A stretch of 64,000 nucleotides of DNA, taken from contig CALRBF010000002.1 in assembly GCA_943354045.1 (NCBI GenBank), forward strand, positions 1-64,000. The letters are read 5' to 3'. Below the pieces are notes generated by a model. It saw only the letters and a program-made list of their open reading frames with translations, did not search any database and was not told where the DNA came from. Shown here piece by piece: positions 9,341 through 17,392 of the stretch. A program made the position numbers and the translations under genes. How positions within the stretch are numbered: the stretch's first letter is position 1; each line of letters opens with the position of its first letter. The DNA comes from Parcubacteria group bacterium (GTDB lineage: Bacteria > Patescibacteria > Paceibacteria > SW-4-49-11).

Positions 9341-11077
9341 ATGGCTAAAAGAGAATTAATTCGTATATATAACCTTGAGAAACATTATGGACTCAAGGTT
9401 ATATTTAATACTGCTACTTGCTCTATTCATGAGGGAGAAATTTATGGTGTACTTGGTCGCAATGGAGCGGGGAAGAGTACCTTATTTCGTATGATTTTGG
9501 GACTAGAAGACCCAGATGATGGAAGTATTACTTTAGATAAATCTACTCGCATTGGCTATATTGCCCAAGAAGATGAATTTGATTTAGAGCAAACAGGAAT
9601 TAATTATTTGATAGAGACTACGCAAAGTCAAGATTGGGAAATATTCAAACAAGCCCTAGAATTCGATATGCCAAAAGAAAAATTAGAGCTTCCTATTGGG
9701 GATATTTCGGGGGGATATCGTATGCGATTAAAGCTTATTCGAATGTTAATGGCAAAGCCAAATCTCATACTTTTGGATGAGCCGACCAATTATCTTGATC
9801 TTTCCACTATTCTTTTATTAGAACATTGGCTTATATCCTTTAAAGGAACAGTATTATTGATTACTCATGATAGAGAATTCCTCCGACGAGTAATGACCAG
9901 CACCATAGAAGTTGATCAGGGACAAATATCTTTGTATCCTGGCAATGTAGATGAGTATTTTGAATATAAGCAAACAGTACAGAACCAAATTATCCGTACC
10001 AATGCTAATATTGAGAAAAAGCAAGCCCAATTACAAGAATTTATAGACCGATTTGGAGCAAAGGCAAGTAAAGCCGCTCAAGCTAAATCCAAGCAAAAAC
10101 ATATTGAGAGATTATCTCAGGAGAAAAAAAGTATATATACCCCCAGCTCAAAAGTAAGAATGCATTTGCCTTTTATTGCCAAAAGTTCAGGTATGGGATT
10201 AGATATACCTCGTATCAGTATTGGATATGATAAAACGATAATCGCAGAGGGTCAAAATCTATATGTAGAAAGAGGGCAAAAAATTGCTGTACTCGGAGAT
10301 AATGGACAAGGAAAATCTACACTTTTGAAAACTCTCTCTGCTGAATTACCTCTATTAAATGGTGAATTTAAATTTGGGAATGGACTCAAAATTGGATATT
10401 TTGCCCAAAGTGTAGAATTCGATACCCAAAATCAGTCTACTATTTATGATTATTTGAGAAAAGTTGCAGATATATCCATCAGCGATGATGATGTCAAAAG
10501 AACTCTTGGAAGTTTCTTATTCTCTAAAGCAGAACATGATAAGCCACTCACCGTATTATCAGGAGGGGAAAAGGCAAGATTGCGACTCGCAGCAGTATTC
10601 CTGGAAGGATATGATGTCTTAATTTTGGATGAACCTACAAACCATCTCGATATGGAAACTGTAGAAATTATGGGAAGTTCCCTAGCAGAATGGGGAGGAA
10701 CTCTTATTTTTGTGAGCCATGATAGAAGTTTTGTCAATAATCTTGCAACTATGATTTGGCAAGTAAAAGACGGCGCCATCACCAAATATAATGGGAATTA
10801 TGAAGAATATGTATGGAGCCTACAGCATCATGCTGATCAGACTAAAGAGCAGAATACCGAAGCCATTACTCAAACCGTATCTACCTATGCCGGAGATGAG
10901 AAAACGCGTAAAAGAGAATTATATCAAGCTCGCAAAGAATTAAATAAAATAGATAAAAAAATTGCGGACTTAAAAGAAGATGTAAGACTAGGAATAGCAG
11001 AATCATCTCAAAAACTCGCAACACAAGAGGCTCTCTGGGTAAAAGTTATGGATTCGATAGAGCATTTAGAATCCTAA
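9341..11077 (+). CDS. ABC-F family ATPase (ribosome-acting)
   Basis: 578 residues with two ABC cassettes and no membrane segment. Cassette 1 has Walker A GRNGAGKST (39-47), signature SGGYR (123-127) and Walker B with LDEPTN (142-150). Cassette 2 has Walker A GDNGQGKST (319-327), SGGEKARL (408-414) and LDEPTN. Between them lies the basic, helical interdomain linker (about 210-265) typical of ABC-F proteins, which reaches toward the ribosomal peptidyl-transferase centre. A C-terminal coiled coil (about 520-578) resembles that of Uup/EttA-like members. The class includes translation factors and antibiotic-resistance proteins; which applies is not visible. The next gene, 5 bp later, is an rRNA methyltransferase. 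Confidence 0.9.
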   Translation: MAKRELIRIYNLEKHYGLKVIFNTATCSIHEGEIYGVLGRNGAGKSTLFRMILGLEDPDDGSITLDKSTRIGYIAQEDEFDLEQTGINYLIETTQSQDWEIFKQALEFDMPKEKLELPIGDISGGYRMRLKLIRMLMAKPNLILLDEPTNYLDLSTILLLEHWLISFKGTVLLITHDREFLRRVMTSTIEVDQGQISLYPGNVDEYFEYKQTVQNQIIRTNANIEKKQAQLQEFIDRFGAKASKAAQAKSKQKHIERLSQEKKSIYTPSSKVRMHLPFIAKSSGMGLDIPRISIGYDKTIIAEGQNLYVERGQKIAVLGDNGQGKSTLLKTLSAELPLLNGEFKFGNGLKIGYFAQSVEFDTQNQSTIYDYLRKVADISISDDDVKRTLGSFLFSKAEHDKPLTVLSGGEKARLRLAAVFLEGYDVLILDEPTNHLDMETVEIMGSSLAEWGGTLIFVSHDRSFVNNLATMIWQVKDGAITKYNGNYEEYVWSLQHHADQTKEQNTEAITQTVSTYAGDEKTRKRELYQARKELNKIDKKIADLKEDVRLGIAESSQKLATQEALWVKVMDSIEHLES

Positions 11078-11082
11078 ATTAT

Positions 11083-11877
11083 ATGCAAGATTATAATAGT
11101 GAGAAGCGCAAGGCCTATTCTCAAAATTTTGTCAAAAACCCTGCCTTAATACGCTATATTATTGATTTTATTCCCTTGCCCCCAAATTCCCTCATCTTAG
11201 ATTTAGGAGCAGGAGAGGGTATTATTACTAAAGAATTAATCGCAAGAGAATATAGAGTACAGGCAATAGAACTTGATCCAGATTTATATAGTAAGCTACA
11301 AGATAATTTTGGGGATAAAGCAACTATTATCAATCAGGATATTCGCAAAATAGAGTATCCCAGCGAAAGCTTTGCAATTATATCTAATCCACCCTTTGCT
11401 ATATTCTCCGAGCTCATCAAAGGATTATATACTGCAAATAATAGTCCAGAATCCGCCCTCATATTCGGACAAAAAGAAGCAATAGAGCGCGTAATTGGGG
11501 CTACAGAGCCGAGTATTATCTCTATAATACTTAACTCATTATATAATTGTGAAGTAGTCTATAATTTTGAAAAAACAGATTTCTCTCCAGCTCCTAGTGT
11601 CAGCGTACAGTTATTACGATTAGAGCAAATCCCAACCCCTATTTGGGAAGTAAAACAAGATTATATCAAGTTTATAACCTATGCTTTTGGACAGCAAAAG
11701 TCCAATTTGATGAAAAATCTCGAGCCTATATTCACCTATGAACAATGGAAAAGACTATCCAAAACCCATCAATTCCATATCAAATCCCGACCACAAGATT
11801 TATCCATCACCCAATGGAAAGGATTATTCCGATATTTTTATGAAACAGTAGACGAGAAAAAAAAGAAATTGATATAA
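11083..11877 (+). CDS. rRNA adenine N6-methyltransferase (Erm/KsgA family)
   Basis: 264 residues. The N-terminal KRKAYSQNFVKNP (9-20) resembles the SQNF start of Erm enzymes more than the GQNFL of KsgA. Motif I is LDLGAGEGIITK (39-50), the acidic residue after motif II is AIELDPD, and the catalytic motif IV is NPPF (102-105) where most KsgA proteins have NLPY. Erm proteins dimethylate one adenine of 23S rRNA and block macrolide binding; KsgA modifies two adenines of 16S rRNA. The sequence leans toward an Erm-like enzyme, but I cannot exclude a divergent KsgA. It is coupled to an ABC-F gene 5 bp upstream. Confidence 0.75.
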   Translation: MQDYNSEKRKAYSQNFVKNPALIRYIIDFIPLPPNSLILDLGAGEGIITKELIAREYRVQAIELDPDLYSKLQDNFGDKATIINQDIRKIEYPSESFAIISNPPFAIFSELIKGLYTANNSPESALIFGQKEAIERVIGATEPSIISIILNSLYNCEVVYNFEKTDFSPAPSVSVQLLRLEQIPTPIWEVKQDYIKFITYAFGQQKSNLMKNLEPIFTYEQWKRLSKTHQFHIKSRPQDLSITQWKGLFRYFYETVDEKKKKLI

Positions 11878-11895
11878 AGATAACGTTATTATATA

Positions 11896-11924
11896 TTGAC
11901 ATTTTAGGTTTTTTGTGCTATAGT
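11896..11924 (+). promoter_or_regulatory. Strong sigma70-like promoter
   Basis: TTGACA (11896-11901), a 17-bp spacer ending in TGC, then TATAGT (11919-11924). It drives the small membrane protein gene that starts at 11944 about 15 bases after the predicted transcription start. Confidence 0.85.
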
Positions 11925-11943
11925 TTTTTCGACCTCCGACAAC

Positions 11944-12180
11944 TTGAACATGGACTTTTTTTATTTGGTAGCGGTAGTTCTTATAGGGCTGTTCGCAGCC
12001 TCTATTCTAGGGTTACACAAATGGATTAAGGCAAACTACATAACATCAATAGTTTCTGTTACAATGTTTTTGACAGTTACAAAAACATCCCCAGCGTTGA
12101 TATTATTAGTATATTTAGTAATATTTTTAGCCTGGTCGATTTTAAGTACATTTCCTAAAAAAGAACCTCCTAAAGCCTGA
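11944..12180 (+). CDS. Small two-helix membrane protein
   Basis: 78 residues. The chain has hydrophobic segments at about 5-22 and 34-68 (possibly two helices) and a basic, Pro-rich end (PKKEPPKA). No family is recognised. It has its own consensus promoter at 11896-11924 and its own terminator at 12201-12228, making it a self-contained one-gene unit like those at 29-30.6 kb and 37.8-38.6 kb. The first ATG lies 20 bp after the -10 box and the encoded start MNMDFFYLV is well placed; the second ATG two codons on is also possible. Confidence 0.65.
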   Translation: MNMDFFYLVAVVLIGLFAASILGLHKWIKANYITSIVSVTMFLTVTKTSPALILLVYLVIFLAWSILSTFPKKEPPKA

Positions 12181-12200
12181 ATGAACCACCTCTCTCCAAT

Positions 12201-12228
12201 CCCCGTCGTCAAGGCGGGGTTTTTCTTT
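12201..12228 (+). terminator. Intrinsic terminator
   Basis: CCCCGTC pairs with GGCGGGG around GTCAA, followed by TTTTTCTTTT. It closes the small membrane protein unit. Confidence 0.9.
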
Positions 12229-12308
12229 TATTGTTAATTTACAATAACCATTACTATTGCTATTTTGGAGCTTTTATTATAATATACTCTTGTTCCGCAC
12301 CTTCAATT

Positions 12309-12578
12309 ATGTTTCAATATAAATTTATCAAATTTCTGTACATACATGAAAATAAACTTATATTGTTTTTTAAGTCTATTTTAGTACTGTTTTTTCTTTA
12401 CACAATATTATTCTTAATATTCTGTCCAATAGAAATTATTAAGAATATAGCTAATGTCATCGCATTTCTAATACTGAGATTTTTGATCAATATTATTATT
12501 AGTTGGATTGAGATAAATAGAGATATTTGTACTGATACATTCAGAATCACATTACTCAAAAAATCCCGCCAGCGTTAA
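12309..12578 (+). CDS. Small membrane protein, unidentified
   Basis: 89 residues from ATG 12309 (MFQYKFIKFLY). An open frame extends upstream to 12231, but a -10 box TATAAT at 12278-12283 places transcription start near 12290, so the internal ATG is the better start. Two hydrophobic stretches (about 17-42 and 48-70) are followed by a basic C-terminus. The stop codon lies inside the terminator hairpin that follows, which is compact but workable. No family is recognised and it could be a non-conserved reading frame. Confidence 0.4.
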   Translation: MFQYKFIKFLYIHENKLILFFKSILVLFFLYTILFLIFCPIEIIKNIANVIAFLILRFLINIIISWIEINRDICTDTFRITLLKKSRQR

Positions 12579-12594
12579 AAAGCGGGATTTTTTC
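12561..12594 (+). terminator. Intrinsic terminator overlapping a gene end
   Basis: AAATCCCGC (12561-12569) pairs with GCGGGATTT (12582-12590), then TTTCTTTT. It contains the stop codon of the preceding small gene. Confidence 0.85.
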
Positions 12595-12613
12595 TTTTAT
12601 TAGTTAGAAATTT

Positions 12614-12782
12614 ATGTCCTCCTTTCTACCTACGGTTTACTTGCCGCAGGTAGGTAGATAAATGGAGGCGGTGGTCCCTCCTATACTTTTGTTTAGGAGG
12701 GACCGGAGGTGGATAGAGTTTAAGTTGGTATTTTATCCACCCCCACCGCAAGCGGTCACCCCCTCCGAAGGGGGACAAAATA
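12614..12782 (+). repeat. Dispersed GC-rich palindromic repeat cluster
   Basis: Copy of a repeat family found about a dozen times in this window. Its parts are a CCTACGGTTTAC / CCGCAGGTAGG inverted repeat, a GTCCCTCC-TATACTTT-GGAGGGA hairpin and a CACCCCC/GGGGGTG-type hairpin. This copy fills the gap before dus and carries no gene. Confidence 0.75.
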
Positions 12783-12855
12783 ATAACCCTTAATGTATAA
12801 TGTGTATTTATAAATCATCAACACATGTTATAATAAACGTATATTTAATAACCCT

Positions 12856-13821
12856 ATGCAATCATTTTGGCAATCATTACCTAAACCATTTTTTGTATTA
12901 GCTCCGATGGAGGAGGTAACTGATACAGTTTTTCGGCGTATTATTAGCTCTTGTGGACGTCCTGATGTGATGGTGACAGAATTTACCAGCGTAGAGGGAC
13001 TCGCCTCTGAAATTGGAAGATCCAAAGTTATACATCGATTACAATATACTCCAGAGGAACAGCCCTTAGTAGCCCAAATTTGGGGCATTACACCAGAGCA
13101 TTATTATCAGGCGGGAGTTTATGCCAGAGAACAAGGTTTTGCTGGCCTAGATATCAATATGGGCTGCCCAGTCAAAAAAGTAATCAAACAAGGAGCTTGT
13201 TCCGCACTTATCAAAAATCCCCAATTAGCCTCAGATATTATACAAGCAGCCAAAGAGGGAGCAGGCGATATACCAGTTAGTGTTAAAACTCGTATTGGTT
13301 TTAGTGAAATTCAAACAGAGGAATGGATTGGACATCTCTTACAATCTCATCTAGACGCCCTCACCATACATGGCCGTACCGTAAAAGAATTATCCGATTA
13401 TCCTGCTCATTGGGATGAAATCGGAAAAGCAGTAAACCTAAGGGATAAGATAAATCCCCATACTCTCATTATTGGGAATGGAGATATTCTATCTTATCAG
13501 CAGGGACTTGATATCGCCACTCAATATGGTGTAGATGGGATAATGATTGGAAGAGGAGTATTCCATAATCCTTGGATATTCAATCCCAATATAGACCATA
13601 ATACACTCAGTATAGAGATAAAGGTGCAAAAACTCATCGAGCATATACAACTTTTTGACCAAACTTGGGGACAAGAGAAAAATTTTGCCGTGATGAAAAA
13701 ATGCTTCAAAATGTATCTCAATAATTTTCCAGGAGCCAGCGATATCCGCTCTAAGCTTATGCAATGTAATACAGCTGAGGAATGTATTAAAATTTTGAGG
13801 ATTATAATAGACAAAATATAA
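12856..13821 (+). CDS. dus: tRNA-dihydrouridine synthase
   Basis: 321 residues, an FMN-dependent TIM barrel that reduces uridine in tRNA D loops. Family marks are VLAPMEEVTDTVFRR near residue 14 (usually APMxxVTD), DINMGCPVKKVIKQGAC with the catalytic cysteine, the VSVKTRIGF strand, ALTIHGRTVKELSDYPAHWD and the phosphate-binding GNGDI followed by DGIMIGRGVFHNPWIF. Length is normal. A TGT-extended TATAAT box lies at 12829-12834. The last codons, IDKI-stop, and the next 20 bases are repeated at 17653-17685, so the gene's 3' end may be an integration target. Confidence 0.9.
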   Translation: MQSFWQSLPKPFFVLAPMEEVTDTVFRRIISSCGRPDVMVTEFTSVEGLASEIGRSKVIHRLQYTPEEQPLVAQIWGITPEHYYQAGVYAREQGFAGLDINMGCPVKKVIKQGACSALIKNPQLASDIIQAAKEGAGDIPVSVKTRIGFSEIQTEEWIGHLLQSHLDALTIHGRTVKELSDYPAHWDEIGKAVNLRDKINPHTLIIGNGDILSYQQGLDIATQYGVDGIMIGRGVFHNPWIFNPNIDHNTLSIEIKVQKLIEHIQLFDQTWGQEKNFAVMKKCFKMYLNNFPGASDIRSKLMQCNTAEECIKILRIIIDKI

Positions 13822-13840
13822 TTTTTATGGTATATACAAT
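13808..13840. repeat. 33-bp direct repeat at the dus 3' end, copy 1
   Basis: The 33 bases covering the last dus codons and following sequence recur at 17653-17685 with one mismatch (TATGG/TATGA). The pair brackets the 3.8-kb stretch carrying the DUF1016 and BRO genes. Confidence 0.75.
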
Positions 13841-13861
13841 AAGCCTCTATATTTTCAGACA

Positions 13862-14266
13862 ATGATCTCCTCAACTCAGGTTCAAAGCATTATTTATCTT
13901 CGAGAGAAATTCTCTCAATTAATCATTCCTCACCCCTCTATAAGATCAGAATCTTTTGATCACAATGAGTTCTTCGGAATTATTCTAAATGGATTAGATG
14001 AATTATTACAATATATAACATTAATAGTAAATTTGAGAAAGTATATTGAAAATGAAGATATTAATGAGGATGTAGATAATATCATCACAACTCTGAATGA
14101 GTTATACGATAATTATCAGCAAGAAAAGGATAGTAATTCATTTGACATTGTAAAATTCAGTCGTAATAATGTAAGGAAGATGTCTCATCTACCCGATAAG
14201 ATTGAAAAAGTTTATAAAATTTTATTAGCAAGAGCTCAATTAGATATTATCAATGTTCTGACATAG
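13862..14266 (+). CDS. Unidentified small helical protein
   Basis: 134 residues, mostly helical in appearance with acidic runs in the middle (ENEDINEDVDNI). It has no membrane helix, signal peptide or known motif. The start ATG at 13862 lies 40 bp after dus, and a terminator follows at 14275. It lies just inside the left 33-bp direct repeat. The equivalent place after the right repeat holds another short protein gene of similar size (17724-18041), without visible sequence similarity. Confidence 0.5.
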   Translation: MISSTQVQSIIYLREKFSQLIIPHPSIRSESFDHNEFFGIILNGLDELLQYITLIVNLRKYIENEDINEDVDNIITTLNELYDNYQQEKDSNSFDIVKFSRNNVRKMSHLPDKIEKVYKILLARAQLDIINVLT

Positions 14267-14274
14267 CCTGCCCC

Positions 14275-14300
14275 AAGCCACCCCAATAGGTGGCTTTTTA
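14275..14300 (+). terminator. Intrinsic terminator
   Basis: AAGCCACC pairs with GGTGGCTT, then TTTT. Related hairpins with the same AAGCCAC/GTGGCTT stem stand at 16936, 17393 (degenerate) and 18059. Confidence 0.85.
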
Positions 14301-14406
14301 AATTCCCCTCTCTCCCTACGGTTTACCTACCGCAGGAAGGGAGATAAATTGAGGGCTTTCAGTCCCTCCCATACTTTAGTTTGGGAGGGGGTGCCGTCTT
14401 TTAGAC
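14301..14406 (+). repeat. Dispersed palindromic repeat cluster
   Basis: Same family as at 12614: CCTACGGTTTACCTACCGCAGG, the GGGCTTTCAGTCCCTCC / GGGAGGGGGTG part and a GCCGTC-TTTTA-GACGGT hairpin. It leads directly into the leader cassette. Confidence 0.75.
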
Positions 14407-14555
14407 GGTGGGGTGGATGTGTTCGGATCCCAATTCAACCTCAAATATGCTATAATACAAACATATAAATAAATATAAACTTATCCACTATGGAAAATAA
14501 TAATTCACTATTCTTTAATTATATTCTATAATAAAACCATATACTCAATCAAAAT
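14407..14555 (+). promoter_or_regulatory. Leader cassette copy A: promoter plus 13-codon minigene
   Basis: About 150 bp shared nearly base for base with 18153-18297, and for its first 80 bp with 15757-15840. It holds an extended -10 TGC-TATAAT (14451-14456) and a tiny open frame 14490-14531 that reads MENNNSLFFNYIL. The first seven residues equal those of the BRO-type protein at 15821. The DUF1016 gene starts directly after it. Confidence 0.7.
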
Positions 14556-15563
14556 ATGAAAAATATAACTCAATATCAAAATCTTGCACAGCATATATCC
14601 AAAATTCTTGAACAAAGAAGAAAAGAAGCCTTAAACAGTCTTAATACAATACTTTTACAAACTTATTGGGAAATAGGAAAAGCCATTGTGGAATTCGAAC
14701 AAGAAGGGAAGGTTAAAGCAGAATATGGCAAAGAATTACTAATTTCACTTTCCAAAGAACTTAAAAAGTATGGAAAAGGTTTTAGTAGAACCAACCTTCA
14801 ATATATGAGACTCTTTTATCTGTCTTTTCCCAAAATACCAGACGCGTCTGGCAAATTGACATGGAGTCATTATGTGGAAATTTTGGGAGTCTCTAATAAT
14901 CTTGCCCGCAACTTTTATGAAAAACAATGTATACTAGAAAACTAGTCAGTAAGAGAGCTCAAAAGACAAAAACAATCAATGTTATTCGAGAGATTTGCTC
15001 TAGGTAAGGATAAAAAGGAATTATTAAAACTGTCACACAAAGGACAAATAATCCAAAAAGCAGAAGATATTATCAAAGAGCCATATATTTTAGAGTTTTT
15101 AGGTATACCGGAACCTTATAATTTTTCAGAAGCAGAACTAGAACAAAAAATTATTGATAATTTACAAATGTTTTTGTTGGAATTAGGAAAGGGATTCACT
15201 TTTGTCAAAAGACAATTCCGTCTAAGTTTTGACAGTCGACATCATTATATAGATTTGGTATTTTATCATCGTATCCTGAAATGTTTTATACTAATTGACC
15301 TCAAAATTGGAGAAGCCGATCATACAGATATTGGGCAGATGAATATGTATTTAAACTATTTCAAAACCGAAGAAAATACACAAGGGGATAATGAGCCAAT
15401 AGGCATAATTTTAAGTGCAGCAAAAAATGATATTAAAATGGAATATGCAATGGGAGGAATAAGTAATCAAATGTTTGTATCCCAATATCAACTATATTTG
15501 CCAAAACCAGAAGAATTAGAAGCTGAAATAGAAAAATTCCTACCCCATACTGAAAATAATTAG
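14556..15563 (+). pseudogene. DUF1016 (YhcG-type) PD-(D/E)xK nuclease, split by one amber codon
   Basis: One reading frame of 336 codons carries a single internal TAG at 14943-14945. The first part (130 codons) is the DUF1016 N-terminal domain with ILLQTYWEIGKAIVEFEQ and YGKELLISLSKELKKYGKGFSRTNLQYMRLFY. The second part (ATG at 14979) is the nuclease domain: FVKRQFRLSFDSRHHYIDLVFYHRILKCFILIDLKIG holds the catalytic-type D and the D-x-K pattern. The family consensus around the stop is EN-W-S, so TAG most likely replaced TGG. The downstream part has an ATG 33 bases later and could still be made. Family members often sit near restriction systems and are thought to be DNA nucleases. Confidence 0.85.
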
Positions 15564-15579
15564 ATCTAAATTGAGCAAA

Positions 15580-15756
15580 ATTCCCCTCTCCACCTACGGT
15601 TTACCTACCGCAGGCAGGTCGATAAATTGAGGGCTGTAAGTCCCTCCCATACTTTAGTTTGGGAGGGGGTGGTAGTCTTTTAGACGGTGGGGTGGAAGTA
15701 CTTGTCTCAATTTTTCTGTCCCCCTTTGGTGGGGGTGCCTGAAAGGTGGGGGTGGA
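15580..15756 (+). repeat. Dispersed palindromic repeat cluster
   Basis: Same family as at 12614 and 14301, with a GTAGTC-TTTTA-GACGGT variant and a CCCCCTTTGGTGGGGGTGCC part. It ends in GGGGGTGGATGTG, where leader copy B begins. Confidence 0.75.
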
Positions 15757-15820
15757 TGTGTTCGGATCCCAATTCAACCTCAAATATGCTATAATATAAA
15801 TAAATATAAACTTATCCACT
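15757..15820 (+). promoter_or_regulatory. Leader cassette copy B: promoter of the BRO-type gene
   Basis: Matches the first part of copies A and C, including TGC-TATAAT at 15790-15795. Here ATG 15821 opens a full gene that begins MENNNSL, so this is likely the parental arrangement. A short deletion after the -10 box separates it from the other copies. Confidence 0.7.
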
Positions 15821-16669
15821 ATGGAAAATAATAATTCACTTGCTATTTTTGAGACATATAAAATTCGTCGACATTTTAATCAAGATACAGAGACCTGGTA
15901 CTTTTCTATAATAGATATAATAGCAGTATTAACAGAACAGCAAAATTTCAAAAAAGCTCAAAGCTACTGGACTACATTCAAAAACAGATTAAAAAAAGAG
16001 GGAAGTGAGTTTGTCACAAAATGTGACAAACTGAAATTAGAATCAGCAGATGGAAAATTTTATAAAACCGATGTAGCAGATGTAGAGACAATCTTGCGAC
16101 TGATTCAATCAATTCCAAGTAAAAAAGCCGAGCCAATAAAACTGTGGTTAGCCAAAGTTGGATATGAGCGAATGGAAGAAATGACCGATCCAGAAAAAGC
16201 TCTGAATAGGTCTAGAGAATATTGGCAAAAACAAGGAAGAAGCCAAAAATGGATACAACAGAGAATGACAGGTCAAGAAACAAAAAATAAATTAACCGAC
16301 TACTGGGCTCAAAATGGTGTATCAAGTGGGGCAGAATTTGCAATACTCACCAATATTATACATCAAGAATGGAGTGATATCTCTATAACCCAACATAAGA
16401 AGTTAAAAAACTTAAAGACACAAAATCTAAGAGACCATATGAGTGAAGAAGAGCTAATATTTACAGCATTAGCAGAACTATCCACAAGAAAAATTGCCGA
16501 GACAGAACAAACACAAGGACTGGAAGAAAATAAAATCCCAGCAATAAAAGGAGGTAAAATTGCTAAAGATGCAAGAAAAGCATTAGAAGAAAAAACAGGA
16601 AAATCCGTAATAACTGGAGAAAATTATTTAGTAGATAATAAAACATCTTTAATTGATAAAAAGAAATAA
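15821..16669 (+). CDS. BRO-N domain protein (phage antirepressor-like)
   Basis: 282 residues. The N-terminal 120 residues match the BRO-N fold: YKIRRHFNQDTETWYFSIIDIIAVLT, then YWTTFKNRLKKEGSE, FYKTDVADVETILRLIQSIPS and KAEPIKLWLAKVGYERMEE. The middle and C-terminal part (HMSEEELIFTALAELSTRKIAE and a Lys-rich end) is like the conserved tail often found with this domain in CPR genomes. Such proteins are DNA-binding regulators from phages and mobile elements. It has its own leader promoter and lies in the repeat-rich zone, which suggests transfer. The target is not known. Confidence 0.75.
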   Translation: MENNNSLAIFETYKIRRHFNQDTETWYFSIIDIIAVLTEQQNFKKAQSYWTTFKNRLKKEGSEFVTKCDKLKLESADGKFYKTDVADVETILRLIQSIPSKKAEPIKLWLAKVGYERMEEMTDPEKALNRSREYWQKQGRSQKWIQQRMTGQETKNKLTDYWAQNGVSSGAEFAILTNIIHQEWSDISITQHKKLKNLKTQNLRDHMSEEELIFTALAELSTRKIAETEQTQGLEENKIPAIKGGKIAKDARKALEEKTGKSVITGENYLVDNKTSLIDKKK

Positions 16670-16678
16670 ACTTTAACT

Positions 16679-16890
16679 TCCCATCTCTCCCTACGGTTTA
16701 CTTACCGCAGGCATGGAGATAAATCGAGGCTTTCGTCCCTCCTATACTTTATTTTGGGAGGTGGGTGGCAGGCTTTGCCTGACGGGGTGAAAGTGTTTTG
16801 CAACTTGTATTTTTGTCCTCCTTCGGAGGAGCTTTAAGTCCCTCCTATATTTATTTAGGAGGGGGTGCCCGCAGGGCGGAGGTGGACATT
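16679..16890 (+). repeat. Dispersed palindromic repeat cluster
   Basis: Two or three consecutive units of the same repeat family, including GGCAGGC-TTT-GCCTGACGGGGTG and GTCCTCCTTCGGAGGAGC hairpins. No gene is seen between 16670 and 17019. Confidence 0.7.
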
Positions 16891-16935
16891 GTTTTCTTAC
16901 AATTCCAAATTGACTACTCTTCCCCACACCCCCCT

Positions 16936-16964
16936 AAGCCACCCTCCCAGAGAGTGGCTTTTTT
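16936..16964 (+). terminator. Intrinsic terminator, plus strand
   Basis: AAGCCAC (16936-16942) pairs with GTGGCTT (16954-16960), then TTTT. It stands apart from any close upstream gene, so it may be a relic of a lost one. Confidence 0.75.
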
Positions 16965-16969
16965 GATTA

Positions 16970-16999
16970 GAAAAAAAGCTCGAGTTTTATACCCGAGCT
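16970..16999 (-). terminator. Intrinsic terminator, minus strand
   Basis: On the minus strand AGCTCGGGT pairs with ACTCGAGCT, followed by seven Ts. It ends the small minus-strand gene at 17020. Confidence 0.85.
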
Positions 17000-17019
17000 C
17001 ATTTACTCAAAATGATACT

Positions 17020-17304
17020 TTATTTTATATAATGATACTCTATGATATCCCCGGTTCTATCTCTTCGTTTTGGAAATCTCACATGATTAGTTTGTCCATC
17101 TATTGTGATGATATCATTGTCTCTACAATCTTTTAGAAGATTATTTTTTGTATAATCTAAATATTCTTTTGTCTCTGGGTGCTCTGCTAAAAGATGTATC
17201 AACTGAGCTTTACTTATTGTTTTGCTACTCTTTCTAGTAGACATAATAGTTGCCCCTATCAACCACACAACAGACTTGTGTGTGATAGCCGTTTTTGGAT
17301 CCAT
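17020..17304 (-). CDS. Unidentified small protein
   Basis: 94 residues from ATG 17304, or 74 from ATG 17244 (MSTRKSSKTISKAQL). The core reads like a small DNA- or RNA-binding helix protein: STRKSSKTISKAQLIHLLAEHPETKEYLDYTKNNLLKDCRDND, then a basic end. No family is recognised. A minus-strand promoter at 17331-17359 and a terminator at 16970-16999 make it a complete unit. A 33-bp inverted repeat between the two possible starts (17256-17288) favours the shorter form with a structured leader. Confidence 0.55.
   Translation of the reverse strand: MDPKTAITHKSVVWLIGATIMSTRKSSKTISKAQLIHLLAEHPETKEYLDYTKNNLLKDCRDNDIITIDGQTNHVRFPKRRDRTGDIIEYHYIK
17256..17288 (-). promoter_or_regulatory. Inverted repeat in the leader of a small gene
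   Basis: CTATCA-ACCACACAA and TTGTGTG-TGATAG flank a 5-base loop (CAGAC). It lies 12 bases before the second possible start of the minus-strand gene. It could be an operator or a translational hairpin. Confidence 0.45.
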
Positions 17305-17330
17305 GGAATGATTTGGAGATAACCTTGGTA

Positions 17331-17359
17331 ATTATATATAATTTTTCCAATAATATCAA
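17331..17359 (-). promoter_or_regulatory. Sigma70-like promoter, minus strand
   Basis: On the minus strand TTGATA (complement of 17354-17359), 17-bp spacer, TATAAT (complement of 17331-17336). Confidence 0.75.
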
Positions 17360-17392
17360 ATACATATAACATAAAAATATAATTTTCCCCCT

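Noticed and set aside
14556..15563. Use of TAG as a sense codon (alternative code)
   Set aside because: Only this gene has an internal TAG. Other genes end at TAG at a natural place, so a local mutation is the simpler reading. TGA recoding, known in some CPR groups, is excluded because hsdM and other genes end in TGA.
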